From the NCBI GenBank assembly GCA_030512335.1, contig JAULSU010000003.1, forward strand, positions 5,890,001 to 5,954,000: a stretch of DNA of 64,000 nt, given 5' to 3'. This DNA comes from Immersiella caudata (taxonomy: Eukaryota; Ascomycota; Sordariomycetes; Sordariales; Lasiosphaeriaceae). The notes under the pieces are model-generated. The model saw only the letters and a list, made by a program, of their open reading frames with translations. It was not told where the DNA came from and made no database searches. Below, piece by piece: positions 10,747 to 21,915 of the stretch (its first letter is position 1; every line of letters starts with the position of its first letter). Both the position numbers and the translations under genes were made by a program.

Positions 10747-11420
10747 TTGTTGCTTTGTAGCACTCTACAGGCCTGTATTACAGCGCCTGAGAGCCTGTGG
10801 GAGCCTGTAGTACAGTGCTCCGGTCAGGGGAAGAAATGCGAGTACAGTGCTCCGGAGGAGCGCTGTGAGGTACGACAGCAGAGCTTACTAAGGTGCTGAA
10901 GGAAGCAAACGAAGGCCTGTACTACAGAGCCTAAAAGACAAGTTACAGCGAACTATGCGCTGTAAAACAGAAGGTTTCAGTGAACTCTGCACTGTAATAA
11001 ACGACTATATTGCTTGTGAATTGCTTGCTTCAGTGAGTAGTACTCAACTGAAGGAAGTAGATTGCTTGCTTGTAAGGAAAGCTAATTACAAGAGAGGAGA
11101 TGGCTAGTTATAGGCTGTGGGAGCTCTGGAGTGGAAATTCCAGAGCTTTCTACTACTAATACAATAATAGAATAGTATGGTGGAGGCTCTCCACAGGCCT
11201 CGTAATCACTGATGTGGCCTCAGAAGGTTGTGGAAGCCTGTGGGCTTCCAGAGCCTTCTGTGGCCCCCTGAAGGCCCTGAGGCCTTCTGGATTCCAGAAG
11301 GTTCGAAGCCACATTGTGGCTAGTGGGTGGCTGCAGGTGCAGGGTACCCAGCGCCTTCCTCACTGGCAGGCCCTGTAAATACAGGGCCTCTTTAGCGCTC
11401 TCAGAGGCTAGAATTTAACA
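10747..11420 (+). mobile_element. Solo LTR, family 3, copy 1
   Basis: A 674-bp element starting TGTTGCTTTGTAGC and ending GAATTTAACA, flanked by the 5-bp duplication AACCT (10742-10746 and 11421-11425). It interrupts the Fot1/pogo transposase just after its ANIKSSF motif. It is rich in short inverted repeats such as GAGCTCTGGA...TCCAGAGCTT and in GCCTGT words. It lacks coding capacity. Confidence 0.93.
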
Positions 11421-12040
11421 AACCTTAATAAGGAGTTTTCTCCACACTAATATACTGTTAAAACGTTATTTTATAAGTTAAAAAAGGCGTTAAATATAAT
11501 TACGGCGGAAAGGGCTGGGTTAAAAGTTAAAATTAACCGTTTAGTGGAGGATTTACGTGTAATAAAACCCTATATAAAGAAAAGGGTTTATAAGCCTGTT
11601 AATAATAGGTTTACTACGATTTAAAAGATTAATACCGCTAAGAAAGCAAGCTGTAAAATCCCTAAGCGGCGGAGGGCTACGCCAGCTGTAAACCCTACAC
11701 CAGCTATCACCCAGGTAAAGGAAATAATTATCTGTAGGCTTTAAGGCCTTTATAAGGCCGAGAAGATATAGTAGGCATTTTGTTCTATAGAATTCAATTA
11801 AGAAATAGATGTATTATTCATGGTGTTAAGAAATAGGTGCCCGCACGGATCACGTTACATTATGGGGTGGTTGCATTGTTGGGTCGCGACTTCTATAAGA
11901 TCGCCGGGACGCGTGACGTGCGAACCCATGCCAACAAAGCCCAGTCTTGTTAGGTATACGACTCGACACATGGATGGCTATGTCATGCACTCGAGGAAGC
12001 CGCCACTTGTTGCCCCCCGAGCCTGCTGTTAAAGTTCGAT

Positions 12041-13797
12041 TTAAGCGTCTGCTGGGAGACTATTAAACACCAACCGGGCCGGAAGATAGCTGTCCGCGTA
12101 ATCTTCAGTCACGCTACGTCGCAGCTCGTGATACTAAAGAACGTAGGCGGTAAAAGAGCGGTGGTGCTTTGACCAAGTCTGCTACGGTCCGACTGTGCTC
12201 GCCTGCTGGTCTTTTTCCCTGGTGCCGAGCGGAAGGGTAAGCGACAGCGATTTTAATAACCTAAGAGCGTCGCCACAAGACTTATCTGGGAAGACCATCT
12301 CCCACACCCGATCCAGCCAGAATAGATTTACTTTTACCCACTTACACGTCAGGTTCGTCACCGGGAAATCCGTCGTCTCTATACGCGCTAACACTGCCGA
12401 AATCTTATCCACCACCCAGCCCCTGACTAAGAGATAAGGCAGCGGCTGGCCTTTAATACCCTCTATTCCTTTACCGACTTAGATATTAGTGTTTTCAATA
12501 TCAGGCTATTCTTCTGGCCAGTCCATCAGCGTTATCCGGTTAATACTGTACTAATCGGGCACCTAGCTGGGTATTCAGCCCTTATCGTGCAGGTCTTAAG
12601 CCCTTGCCTCTTTATATAGATCCTCCTTATAATTGACTAAATTAACGGCTTAGAGGTTATACGTCTTTTAGATAAAGTTAGCAGCTAGCTGCATGTACAC
12701 GACCCCGCGCGTAACTACGTAATTAGGCTTAATAACGAGATGCCCGTCTATAACAGTATACGGGTGGTTAAGTAGAGAGTATACGTAATCTCACACGTCT
12801 GTCACCCCTAAAATACGCACCTAGTGTATCGCCGTTAAAAAGTCGCACTTAGGCGTGCTATCCGCATTCATCTCCTATACTATTAAGATATGGTGAGTAA
12901 CCCACGACTTTAAGTCCAGATGTGTTACTAACAATATTACACAGTAATCTAGGAGCTGGGTAAAACGGCCCACTAACAGCCAGTCGATAAAATCGAGTTT
13001 TAAAGAGTGATTTCCGGTTGCGTTCCTGTGCCCGTTATCATCGTCTGGTGGCTTTAACACCGTGTATAAAACCGCTTCTCAAGCCAGACTTAGCTCCTGT
13101 ACTATTTAAGCCCGGTAGAAATACTTAATATCGAAGAATATCTTAACAGCCTCCTATTTAGCAGCCTGATCTTTAAACAGATGTTAGTTATCCTCTGACA
13201 GTAGGGCGAGTCGCGAAGTGGGACTGGTTACTGAGACGTTATGGTGAAGGAGCAGGATGCGTGTGTCGCGTAAGCCCTGATCTGGGTCATCTATAAACGT
13301 ATCGATAAAGCGGATGGTATTTTAGGTATGCCGACAACCTTTTTCGCCTTCCTCCCAGCCGATTTAAGTAAGCACACGATATGCGCCGGTAAAGATAGGT
13401 CCCATTAGCTCTAGCTGTGCTATGCGTTTTATAACATTCTCTTAGTTAATACATAAGGTATCCACCTACAGCCGTCGGACCGGTTACCGAACAGAACCTT
13501 TACTGTTACTCCCAGATATAAAATGGTGTCAAAACGCCGTTAGCGCCCCGTGCAGGTTCGCTGTAACGGAGAGGATGTCGCTATTAACGGTTAGGTTGTG
13601 TTTATTCTGCGGATTGCCCCAGACGTAGGAAACAGCCTTATACGGGTTGCCGTCGATCGTTTGTTGGACCAGCCGACCGATGACCGGGTCAGGGGATTTC
13701 CCGCTTCGAGTTCAAAGACGCGGATGAACCCCGGAGCCAGGGGCCGATAGCATCCGGGGTAGTGCGGACTGATCGGAGGCTCCAAATCGCTTGGCAT
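12041..13797 (-). pseudogene. RIP-degraded HET-domain gene (HET-1)
   Basis: The reading starts at 13797 (MPSDLEPPISPHYPGCYRPL) and ends at a TAA at 12041-12043, the length of a typical HET protein. The HET domain is visible: IDGNPYKAVSYVWGNP just downstream of the start, then a degenerated QLELMGPIFTGAYRVL block equal to the usual QV.LMG.IY..A..V strand. A C-terminal FWLDRVWEMVF and LLKSLSLTLPLG block lies near 12200-12350. Many in-frame TAA/TAG and frame breaks separate these parts. HET proteins trigger incompatibility cell death after non-self contact; this copy cannot be expressed intact. It is AT-rich like the adjacent transposon, suggesting RIP spread or that it was itself duplicated. 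Confidence 0.8.
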
Positions 13798-14429
13798 GGT
13801 GTTGTTGTCACCGTTCAGGGGTTGATTTGTTCGCTAAAACGACGAGACTGCGAACGTTGATGAGACGTCTTTTAGCGTCGACATGAATGAATCGACGTTT
13901 GTGAGGTATGTGGTGAACCCTCGGAGCCTTGGACAGGGGCGGAGCTGACCTTGCAGGGGGGCAGGGGGGGGGCCGCCCATCTGCGGCAATTGCTTTGGGA
14001 CACCCTTTCGAACACGGCCAATCCGAATCTAGTAACCCAAACTAACCACGCTTAATAGAAACGGATAGACATCACCGTTGACGATAAAGGTCAACCTAAA
14101 CAGTGTCGGATATTGAGCGCTGGATTTCACCCAAACACCATTCGGCTCCCCGGCAACCTCGGGGGTTGTTAGGCATCTGACGAAGCTTTCCTGCCACCAA
14201 TGAGCACTCAGGCATCATTTGGCTGGTTCATGCATAAGTGGGCCTGCAAAAGCGGTATATTAGGCGCTGTCCAGCCCACACCCCTCAGCTCCCTTGTCCT
14301 CCCGTGACACTAGTTCATGTCTAATCACTTGAGCACCAAATACACACATGGCGCAACTGCAAAAAGGTAGCCCAGGGATATTCCCTGCCGTGGAAGAAGC
14401 GACCGAAAGGCAAAGTCTCCCCCTCCACG
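13798..14429. other. Intergenic between HET-1 remnant and methyltransferase
   Basis: Contains a G-rich tract near 13955-13975 and no supported gene. An ATG at 14349 opens a frame (MAQLQKGSPGIFPAVEEATE) that could be the true N-terminus of the methyltransferase if a frameshift or intron joins it, but I could not find in-phase splice sites. Confidence 0.4.
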
Positions 14430-15278
14430 GTGCCGCCGAGACAAAGGCTGACACGCAGTAGACTCGACGAACAACACATCTTCACCACCAAAACACTCGG
14501 CTTCCTCCTCCACCCCCACATCCCCGCCCCTTCCGTCACCGCCAAAATTGCAGATGTCGGCACCGCGACGGGCATCTGGCTTCTCGACGTGGCCAAAACC
14601 CTCCCGCCAACCTGCGCATTCACCGGATTCGACGCCACCCCATCCTCCTTCCCGCCTCCGGGATCTTACCCACCAAACGTCTCGTTTCAAATCCAAGACA
14701 TGTATAGCCCGTTTCCCGAGGATAAGCTCGGAACCTACGACATTGTTACCGTCCGGTTCGTCAGCAGCGGGACCCCACGAGCCGATTGGACGCGCGTCGT
14801 CAAGAATCTCACGACGCTGTTGAAGCCGGGCGGATGGCTGCAGTGGATTAATTCGTGCAACTTTGCGCTATATAGCTCTGTTCCGGGAACGTCCCGGGCC
14901 GCGTGTCAGGAGATTTATAACGGGTTGGACTCGTTTCGGGCGGGAAAGGATGTTGTCATCGGGTTGATGATGCGAGAGGGGCGGAACATGAGAAGAGACA
15001 AAATTTGGAAAGGGTTGGGTTTGGTGCATGTTCACGAGGATGTGTTTTCGACAGATAGGCTGCAGGAGCCGCGGTTGCAGCTGAGAGACAAGGGGACGAG
15101 GAACATTATGGATTGCTTTTTGGGCTGTTTGGAGAGTTTGGTTGGAGTACAAGGCAGCGACTGGACAAAGGAGAGAATTGAGCGGTTGAAGGCAGATGCG
15201 ATGAGGGAGATTGACACAGGGGTATATCATACGTTGGATCAGGTTTGCATCGTTGGGAGGAAGGATGGCGGGGCTTGA
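14430..15278 (+). CDS. SAM-dependent methyltransferase (LaeA/UMTA-like)
   Basis: 282 codons. Residues about 38-55 carry the SAM-binding motif I, IADVGTATGIWLLDVA. The post-I acidic region GFDATPSSFPPPGSYP follows, then the motif II-type strand YDIVTVRFV and LKPGGWLQWI, the classic motif III of class I methyltransferases. The layout matches the UMTA/LaeA-like family of fungal secondary-metabolism methyltransferases. Substrate is unknown and no biosynthetic backbone gene lies nearby. The N-terminus is uncertain: family members usually have RLDxQH preceded by more residues, so the ATG at 14430 may not be the natural start. An upstream frame from 14349 stops at 14460. Confidence 0.7.
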   Translation: MPPRQRLTRSRLDEQHIFTTKTLGFLLHPHIPAPSVTAKIADVGTATGIWLLDVAKTLPPTCAFTGFDATPSSFPPPGSYPPNVSFQIQDMYSPFPEDKLGTYDIVTVRFVSSGTPRADWTRVVKNLTTLLKPGGWLQWINSCNFALYSSVPGTSRAACQEIYNGLDSFRAGKDVVIGLMMREGRNMRRDKIWKGLGLVHVHEDVFSTDRLQEPRLQLRDKGTRNIMDCFLGCLESLVGVQGSDWTKERIERLKADAMREIDTGVYHTLDQVCIVGRKDGGA

Positions 15279-16169
15279 TCATTGCTTCTCGGGAGGCACG
15301 CTACGGGGGGATCAACGCAGTCGACGTTTTGGACACCGCACTACGATGCTATACATAGATTTTTGCAGAAATAGGATTCAAGTCTTCTCAGATGCCGACC
15401 CCCAAGCAACCCAAAGGCCGCACCCACTTCTTAGCACCGAAGTAAGGGGCGTCGTGGTACAACGGTTCAAGGAGCCATGCCTCCTTGCATTTTCGACAGG
15501 CCTGACGCTCAGGATAGAGGGGATACCGAGATCCCTTTGATGCCTCTTCACGTTCAAAAGACAGCTCTTTTCATTTTCGTCATACGGCTCCTGTCTTTCT
15601 CGCAGAGGGTTAAATTCAGTTCTTCCACCGTGTGTGGGGCCCCGCCACTTACACATCGTGTCATACCCCCCAAAATCGACGGTCACCCATGCTCATAGTC
15701 ACGTGGGTTTTCGTCAGCTTTGATCAGTCTAGATCAGTCCCGGCTCAGCTTCGGCAAATATCTGTCCACTGAGCAGCATAGCCTTGCTGGGAAGGGGCAA
15801 TTTTAACCGAAGAGCCTAAAAATGGTCCCTTATAAGCAGGGGCCTAGAACTGGGACATTGAATTCGTAATTGCTTTTGCTCCCCGTACACTTATACGGTT
15901 ACACGTGGAATGCGCCTGATACCCTGAGTGTGCTGAACGGCACCACGGCTTATCGAGATGCGCCCTGACACCATGAGTGCACTACGGCTTATTGAATCTC
16001 GATGATTCCGGAGGGAGCTTATCAAGATTCAGCCTTACGAACCTTGGTTGCGCCAATTGAGTAGTATCAGGTCACAATGGCTAGGAAGGTTCCGTATTAA
16101 GCGACGATGGCTAGGAAGGTTTCGTATCGAGATCATCACTCAGAATGACAGGGAGCATCGGTCCCCAGA
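15279..16169. other. Intergenic with short direct repeats
   Basis: No gene supported. Around 15900-16030 related segments containing TGCGCCTGAYACC, GAGTGxxCT and ACGGCTTAT recur, and ATGGCTAGGAAGGTT recurs at about 16078 and 16106. This could be the degraded body of a mobile element. Confidence 0.35.
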
Positions 16170-16482
16170 TGTGACAAAGGACAGCCACAGGGGGCTGTGG
16201 GTGTAGCTTGTAACAGAATGTGGCCCTGTGGGCGCTGAACAAATCGATTCTGAACCACAATAATTGTCTATGGCCTCGAAGGTCCTTTTGCCTTCGAAAT
16301 ACAATTCGGATGTGGTGAGCTATCTAAATACTAAGGTCCTTCCAGGAGCAAAGCTGAGCCTTGGCAAGCCTTACATGTCGTCCTCACAACTTGGCAAGCC
16401 TCACAGATCGTCCTCACGGGTTGGCAATCCCTCACGGAGTTATTGTGGAGCCAAGGGTGTCAAGGGCGTTTAAGGTGTGACA
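16170..16482 (+). repeat. Dispersed repeat, possible LTR of a fifth family
   Basis: Shares GTGGCCYTGTGGGCGCT and CAATAATTGTYTATRGCC, followed by TCGAAGGTCCTT, with 36405-36576. Both copies begin TGTGACA. No matching target duplication was found at the ends chosen, so the boundaries are provisional. Confidence 0.35.
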
Positions 16483-16689
16483 GAGGGCTCGTCTTAGGAA
16501 TATTTTCGTCATTACTAGAAGCTATACACCGATGTTAATGGTCAGCATATAGATAAGAATGACTATAGGGCGATCAAAAACGTATACTGACTCTCCTCTT
16601 CGCTCCCTCTGGTTGTTGTAAGCGGCTGACAGAGGCGTCAATCCTATAGTTCCACGATGCGGTAATAGTCATGCGCTGGGGCCTACGGA

Positions 16690-17020
16690 AGCCCAACATT
16701 GACGGAAAAACCAGTCACGAGCGTGGACAGCTTACTCTCCTTGCTGATCTTTAACATCGTTTTTGATACGAATGTCTTTCCTTGTGAGAGGTATTACATA
16801 CAGCTAGCAGGCTGTTACGTTTTTCTTGCATACACTGGAGTACGGCCTGTGGAGATTGTTGACAATGAGCCAGGTAAGAACTTGAGAGGAGCTTTATGGT
16901 CGAAAGGCTATCAGGAAGGGTGATGAAGATGGTGATGACGAGGCACAGTCTGCTTGAGGACCTGTTTTGTTAAGAGACGCTTAGCTGAGGACGCCTTAAG
17001 GCGTTTTGATATGAAGATAT
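16690..17020 (+). pseudogene. DUF3435-type tyrosine recombinase remnant
   Basis: The best frame (16699-16923) contains FDTNVFPCERYYIQLAGCY followed by FLAYTGVRPVEIVDNE. This matches the DUF3435 family block DxxxFxxERxxxQL...YTGxRPxExVD, including the Arg expected to be catalytic in tyrosine recombinases. After VDNE the frame shifts twice: an acidic DEDGDDEA linker, then ETLS-GRLKAF-YEDI, which corresponds to the family's ETxxRGRPKALCYEDI. An LTR (17021) begins immediately after YEDI and nothing recognisable follows. DUF3435 includes the captain recombinases of Starship elements, but not every member is a captain. Fragmentary and non-functional. Confidence 0.72.
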
Positions 17021-17264
17021 TGTCAGAAAGAAAGGGGTTCAGGGGCCCTGGCCATCTAGTCAGCGGAGCTGACTGGATGCCTGGCACTGACGGAGCGCCA
17101 GTGAGCCTGAGCCACTACGGTTACGAAGGCCGAGCCCTACAGAAAGCTCTATAAAGAAAGTGGTTCTGGCTGCAAGCCAGAACCACACGAACAAGCAATT
17201 TCAATCAAGCAGTTGCAACCCCCATCAATTCCACAGAATTCCAGTGTGCAGTGTTTCTAAGACA
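17021..17264 (+). mobile_element. LTR family 4, copy 1
   Basis: Starts TGTCAGAAAGAAAGGGG and ends GTGTTTCTAAGACA. It contains a TATA box (CTATAAAG, about 17149) directly followed by a hairpin GGTTCTGGCT/AGCCAGAACC. It interrupts the DUF3435 remnant. Flanks GATAT and TACCG do not match, so the right side has been rearranged or the copy is not a simple insertion. Confidence 0.75.
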
Positions 17265-17950
17265 TACCGTTCGGATCACGACGGGAAGTACCAATCAGCT
17301 TAGTGAAGGAAAGCGCGGTTAGGTTGTGGTGGTAGTGGTGGTGGTGGTGGTGGTGATACGGGGACCCAAAACTGGGTCCTCGCAACTCCACGGCCATTTT
17401 GGACCGTGGCAACTATAGCCAAGGCAGGCCAGAATAGTGACCCCTCGCTCAGTCTGGCCCATTCTAAGGCGGCAACTGCTCAGTTCCGAAGAAGGAAAGG
17501 GAAATTCGTAGTGTCGATTTTAGGGTGGTATTATACCTGCAGCCGAAGCCAGGGACCCTTTGGGCACGAAACGGAGCAGGCTCGGAGGGCTTGTCATTCC
17601 TTGTAAGAACGGGTTTCTAATCAACGCCTTGCAGTTTCCGTCCTTCACTCCAACTCACCACAGACAGGGGATAAGAAGAAAAGAACCTACAGCCATCGAT
17701 ATTCCTTAGATAGCCCTTAACTGTCAGTGGAAAAGAGAGATGTCCAGACGAAACACTTACAAAGATATTAAATTAAAACGCACTACATGACATTCAGGTC
17801 TTCAATCTAGCTTGGCCCACTGCCTCAAAAATCTCTATCTTTCACCCATAGCCGATCACGCAACCAACCTTCGGATAAATAAGACTCCTAGCCCTAGATT
17901 ATGTCGAGAGGTTATCAGTACAAAGACAATACGAAGGCAATGCTCTCCGC
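17265..17950. other. Intergenic with GGT microsatellite
   Basis: Holds a (GGT)n run at about 17325-17355 and a GGACCCA/TGGGTCC hairpin just after it. No gene supported. Confidence 0.45.
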
Positions 17951-18233
17951 TCAAGAGTACCCGCTTACACACTACAGACACATTGTGTTAGTACCTGCTT
18001 CCCAAAGACGCGATGATGTGCAAGGGGGACTCTCATGGAACACGTACGATATAGGCGCAGCATCCATCGCAGCCGCCATAATTCACACAATCTTCGTATG
18101 AGGGCTCATAGAGCGAACCGTCTCCACAGTAGCATTCACAGACTTGACGGTCCATCAGCTTGTTTGGAGGAACGGTAGGGCCGGCGGCAGTCAGTCCAAC
18201 AAGGGCGATGAAGACGCCAACGGAAACCTTCAT
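17951..18233 (-). CDS. Small secreted eight-cysteine protein
   Basis: Exon 1 runs 18233-18048 and exon 2 17971-17951. The 76-bp intron (17972-18047) has donor GTACGT, a perfect TACTAAC branch site and acceptor TAG. The product is 68 residues: a signal peptide (MKVSVGVFIALVGLTAAG), a short Pro-rich linker and a mature region with cysteines in the pattern CxCxC...C...CxxCC...C. Splicing matters: without it the protein ends after seven cysteines. The six-residue last exon (CVSGYS) supplies the eighth, allowing four disulfides. No known family recognised. Size and cysteine content fit a secreted effector or antimicrobial-type peptide; function is inference only. It lies alone between repeat-rich stretches. 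Confidence 0.72.
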
Positions 18234-20488
18234 TTCGCTGACTGGAGGGGATGCAAGGTGGCAGATAGGTTTTGGGATGGCAGGAGGTTATCTCGGAGGA
18301 TGTGGAGGATGAACCAGAACTTCTTGGCAGCCAGGTGGTCTCCTTCAAATACCTATTCATACTCGGAAAGAATAACCTAAAAAAAAAAACTAATAAGGCA
18401 TTTTTGCTCCTATTGTCGCACGAGCATATCGGTCAGCAGGGCCCGACACACTATGCCACGAAGTCTAGATTCCCCCCACAAAACCAGGTTGCAGGACGTT
18501 CTGAAAAACACGCTGCCAATCCAATCACGCAGATTTTAGCAGAATCAGAGAACCCCTCTTTCCGGCGTTTTGCGAGACGGCTTACTCGTTGAGCAGAAAA
18601 ACTTACTCCGAAGATTCGCAGCGGCTGATGATAAATGACAGAAAACCAGTCGGTAAAACCCTTCATCGTCTAGCCGGCCAAACCGCCGATTGGAAATCAA
18701 TTATCCAGTCTAGTTCAGTGATCTCTCTGTCTGGGGATATTTGTTACGTGTTGTGACACGTGTAGATATGTAATTGCCTCGCCAATGTCGTTTGAGCCAC
18801 GATACTGACAATTTGACTTTGTTATGCACATGCAGCCTGATCTTAGCAATAAACCGAGAGGGCGGAGAGAACTGCTTCGGGCACTGCGAAGTGAAGCCTT
18901 TTGTTTCGGTGTCGTATCAACCGAAACGCTGTTGCCGGCGACCTACCTCGCCATCGGCTTGTTCCGCGAATCTTTTAGCCAACCAGGCATGCTCGTTGCG
19001 TACGAATGCCCGAGACACAGAGCATATATTGCTATGTTAGCTGTTGCAAAGTACCTGTATCAAAGATGCGTTGAGGAGTTACAATAAACCCAATGCAACC
19101 CAACAAGTAAACTGATGTGCATAATAAGCGCCCCTTACGTGAGGCAACATCACTCCGTGGTGTAAAGTTATATGGTGGCAGTGTATAGGATTACCCTAAC
19201 TTAAGAATCAGAAAAAGCGTAGTATAATTCAGCTACAGTTTACTCCAGCTTACCCTAACTTAAGACAACAAGTGAAAAAGGAAATTTCGTGTACCCAGAT
19301 TCGTCACAGACAACCAGGCTGTTGATTTTTACCCTAAAGTTACCCTTACTAACCCCAGTCACCCACACCACCCCTTACCACCTTACTTAGGCACTCCTCA
19401 GGTACTATTCAGGAAATGATTAGAGAAATCGTCAAACATAGCTTAGATAAGTAGGCCGTACTCTACAGTTCAAATGACAACTTTTCGCGACGTCCGAGCT
19501 TTGGGACTAAGGTGGCTAAACTGGAACCACCCCTAAGAGAAAGGGGGAATGACTGCCAGAATAAAACAGCAATCGCCACGGTATAAAAGTAAATGAACGT
19601 TCCGTACTTCATCGCGCAGTGGTAGGCGGCGTGTGCATACCTTCAGCTCCATAATCTCTCTTTTTTATTGTGATTTTTACAACTCTATAACTGAGATCTA
19701 CCGGATACTAACAATAATCTAATTTGGTAATGAAATATGGAAAGATCATCACATTGCTGGGTATGGCGCTCTAAAATATAGTTTTCTATACCTTCGTAGT
19801 TAGGTGGAAACCATTACTGCTAACACCGGGCATGACGTTATGAATGGCACCATGGGGGATACCTCATCCCTTCTGGTATACGCGCCCAGTCATGCCATTC
19901 ATTTGAACCATGCCCTCCTTTGGCCTTCCTCAGCTAGACCCTGAGAGGCCACTTGCCACCATACTTTTCCAATCTCATGCACGGCGATGCAATATGGGAT
20001 CCCCGGCCCGCCCCGTTGGCGTTGATTGCGGTCCTGAAGCACGTCGTTGCGCCAAGGGCAACCTTCTACCTCGGCACCACCGCCGTGCCGCGGGCCGTGT
20101 TTTCAAATACCTTGACCAATCTCGCCAAATCTGGCCGTGACTTCCCGAGGGTAAGGAGGGCCACGAACGCTGGAGCGCAAGGTTCGCACTCAACCTGCAA
20201 GGCATCATTCACGCCTCCATACCAGCCACAATAAATCCCCTGTTAATTCCGATTAAATCGAATGTTGAAGAGCCAGCCAAAGAAAATGGCCTTTCGATCA
20301 CTGGAGGCAGGTAGGTGCAGGTCAAACATGCCAAACGGCACGCGAACCTCACATGAGGAGAAGGAAGACAGCTCCGAAATGTATTTAGCAGTTCTTGGGT
20401 GGCAATTTAGGTGTCAGAACAAAGTAAAATCGCTCAAGCCTCCGACCGAGGGTCAAATAATTCATCAAGCATCTCTGCTGCTGTTACC
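18234..20488. other. Long intergenic, no firm gene
   Basis: No repeat family or RNA gene recognised. TACCCTAACTTAAG occurs twice (about 19190 and 19250). A frame at 19953-20234 (starting MPPYFSNLMHGDAIWDPRPA) resembles a piece of a methyltransferase-like fold but is too short to call. Confidence 0.4.
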
Positions 20489-21655
20489 CTACAGCCACTC
20501 TTGCAGTCTCTGGGCCGTCCAACTCCATAGCTTCTCCGCCAGAGCTGAGTCCATCGCCGCGTCGCTAGCACTACCAATCTTGGCATACGGCACGATATAG
20601 GCCCCGGCGTCGGTGAACTCAGGGCTCGCCACAGCGTAAAGCGACGACAGGGCGCCGTTTGCCTGAGTGTCGAGCACGCCCGCGCATTTCATCACGGGCA
20701 CCATAACCCGCAAGACGGCTGGAGGCACCATTCCAGTTGCCTTCTTATTCAGGTCGCTGTTTTCTCTGGCGTTCAGATCTTGCGAAACCAGGCGAACCAG
20801 CGGGACATTGGACCAGACTTACGTATCGATGTGGCCGGGATGAACTGCGGCGGTCACAAGCCATGCGCCGTGCAGCCTGTGGAGCTGCTTGGTGTGCAGA
20901 ATGTTTGCCAGCTTGGAGTGACCGTACCTGGTCATAGCCGGCTCGTTCTTTAATTCGGGGTCGCTGAAACGAATGCCCTCTTGGACCGTAAACCTTTGGT
21001 GGCCGTCCGAGGTGAGGTTCACGACGCGGACTTGGCCAATCGGGGACGAGGAGCTGGTCGCTTCAAGAAGGGGCAACAGGTGGTACGTGAGAAGCCAGTG
21101 GCTCAGGTAGTTTGTCTTTTGGTATTAGCCGCGCTGACCGACCGGCGTTGTAGGCGAGGTGGAAGTCTCTACCTGGAACTGCGTCTCATACCCGTCTTGG
21201 GTCAGGGCAAACGGTACGCCCATGATGCCAGCGTTGTTGACCAGCCCGTAGAGAGAAGTTTCTTTGCTATCATAATGAGTTAGTACTTTACCCGCCCGGA
21301 GCAGTGCCAGGTGACTCACGACTTGATTAGCTGGGCAGCCTCAACAACGCTCCGAAAGCTCTGGAGATCAAGCGGCAGATAGACTATATCGGCGTCGGGC
21401 TGTTCGAGGGAACCCTTGATATCCTGAATGGCCTCAAGGGCCTTGTCAGTATTTCTGGCTCCCAGGTAAACCCTTGCGCCACGGTTTGCAAGACCGGCGA
21501 CGGTTGACTTTCCACTGTTATTTGTCAGCTGTGATGGATACATCAATAGCGAAGGATGAACGGGCTTCGTACACGCCCGCGTTCCCACCCGTGACGATAA
21601 ACGTCTTGCCAGCCAGGTTGGGCAGCGAATTGGGAGTGAATGATGATTTCGGCAT
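20489..21655 (-). CDS. Short-chain dehydrogenase/reductase
   Basis: Five exons: 21655-21573, 21514-21320, 21266-21173, 21115-20823 and 20756-20489, giving 310 residues. Introns are 53-66 bp. Intron 2 has a perfect TACTAAC branch site and intron 4 starts GTAAGT. The Rossmann motif TGGNAGVG (residues 22-29) binds NAD(P). The NNAG motif follows at the end of strand 4. YGHSK supplies the catalytic Tyr and Lys, and HPGHIDT follows as in retinol-dehydrogenase-like SDRs. The substrate cannot be read. It is divergently arranged with the Zn2Cys6 gene at 24531. A hAT transposon now separates them; without it their start codons would be about 480 bp apart, so shared control is plausible. Confidence 0.88.
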
Positions 21656-21915
21656 GATGAGGTTTGTATCACGATTTCCGAGTCTTCACAGAAAGGGGCG
21701 TCCAACGCTGAGCTGGGGGAGCTTTTGCTGCTGGGAATGAATAACCTTATATACGAAGTGTCAGCAGCAAAAGTCTTGTCTGCGGCACCACGCGAACCGC
21801 CAGGTCTTCTAGCAACTACTAGGTCCGTCGGAATAACGTCGTCATGGCGGGTGCACGTCTCACTGGTCCGCTGGCACCGCATGTCACTTAGACATCGGCA
21901 CGGCGGACCCACACA

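Larger units (their letters stand above)
8644..11760 (+). pseudogene. RIP-degraded pogo/Fot1 transposase
   Basis: Read through the two insertions, the fragments follow the order of a pogo-family transposase. The start at 8644 gives MQLVCEQNIQSVINLVENGK (psq-type helix-turn-helix). A VIIFTG strand of the DDE core follows near 10270, then GWSN and LKWLKKVYL. A VELLYL block near 10530 matches the LPPHSSHLLQPLD region and SVFSPFKNYF lies near 10580. TLANIKSSF near 10710 matches the ENIKSGF motif that precedes the C-terminal tail. Dozens of TAA/TAG codons and lost Pro/His/Gln codons fit C-to-T and G-to-A changes. No functional protein is possible. Confidence 0.85.
8516..11893 (+). mobile_element. 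Fot1/pogo-type DNA transposon with nested insertions
   Basis: The left end 8516-8555 and right end 11854-11893 are perfect inverted repeats of 40 bp. They are flanked by TA dinucleotides (8514-8515 and 11894-11895), the target duplication of the Tc1/mariner-pogo superfamily. Removing the inner insertions (8899-9887 with its 4-bp duplication, and 10747-11420 with its 5-bp duplication) leaves about 1.7 kb, the usual size for Fot1-type elements. The interior is AT-rich and full of stops, whereas the terminal repeats show no differences. The element is therefore dead in cis coding but still has matching ends. Confidence 0.92.

Noticed and set aside
19953..20234. Short methyltransferase-like frame
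   Set aside because: The similarity is only to a vague hydrophobic pattern, with no SAM motif and no flanking exons.
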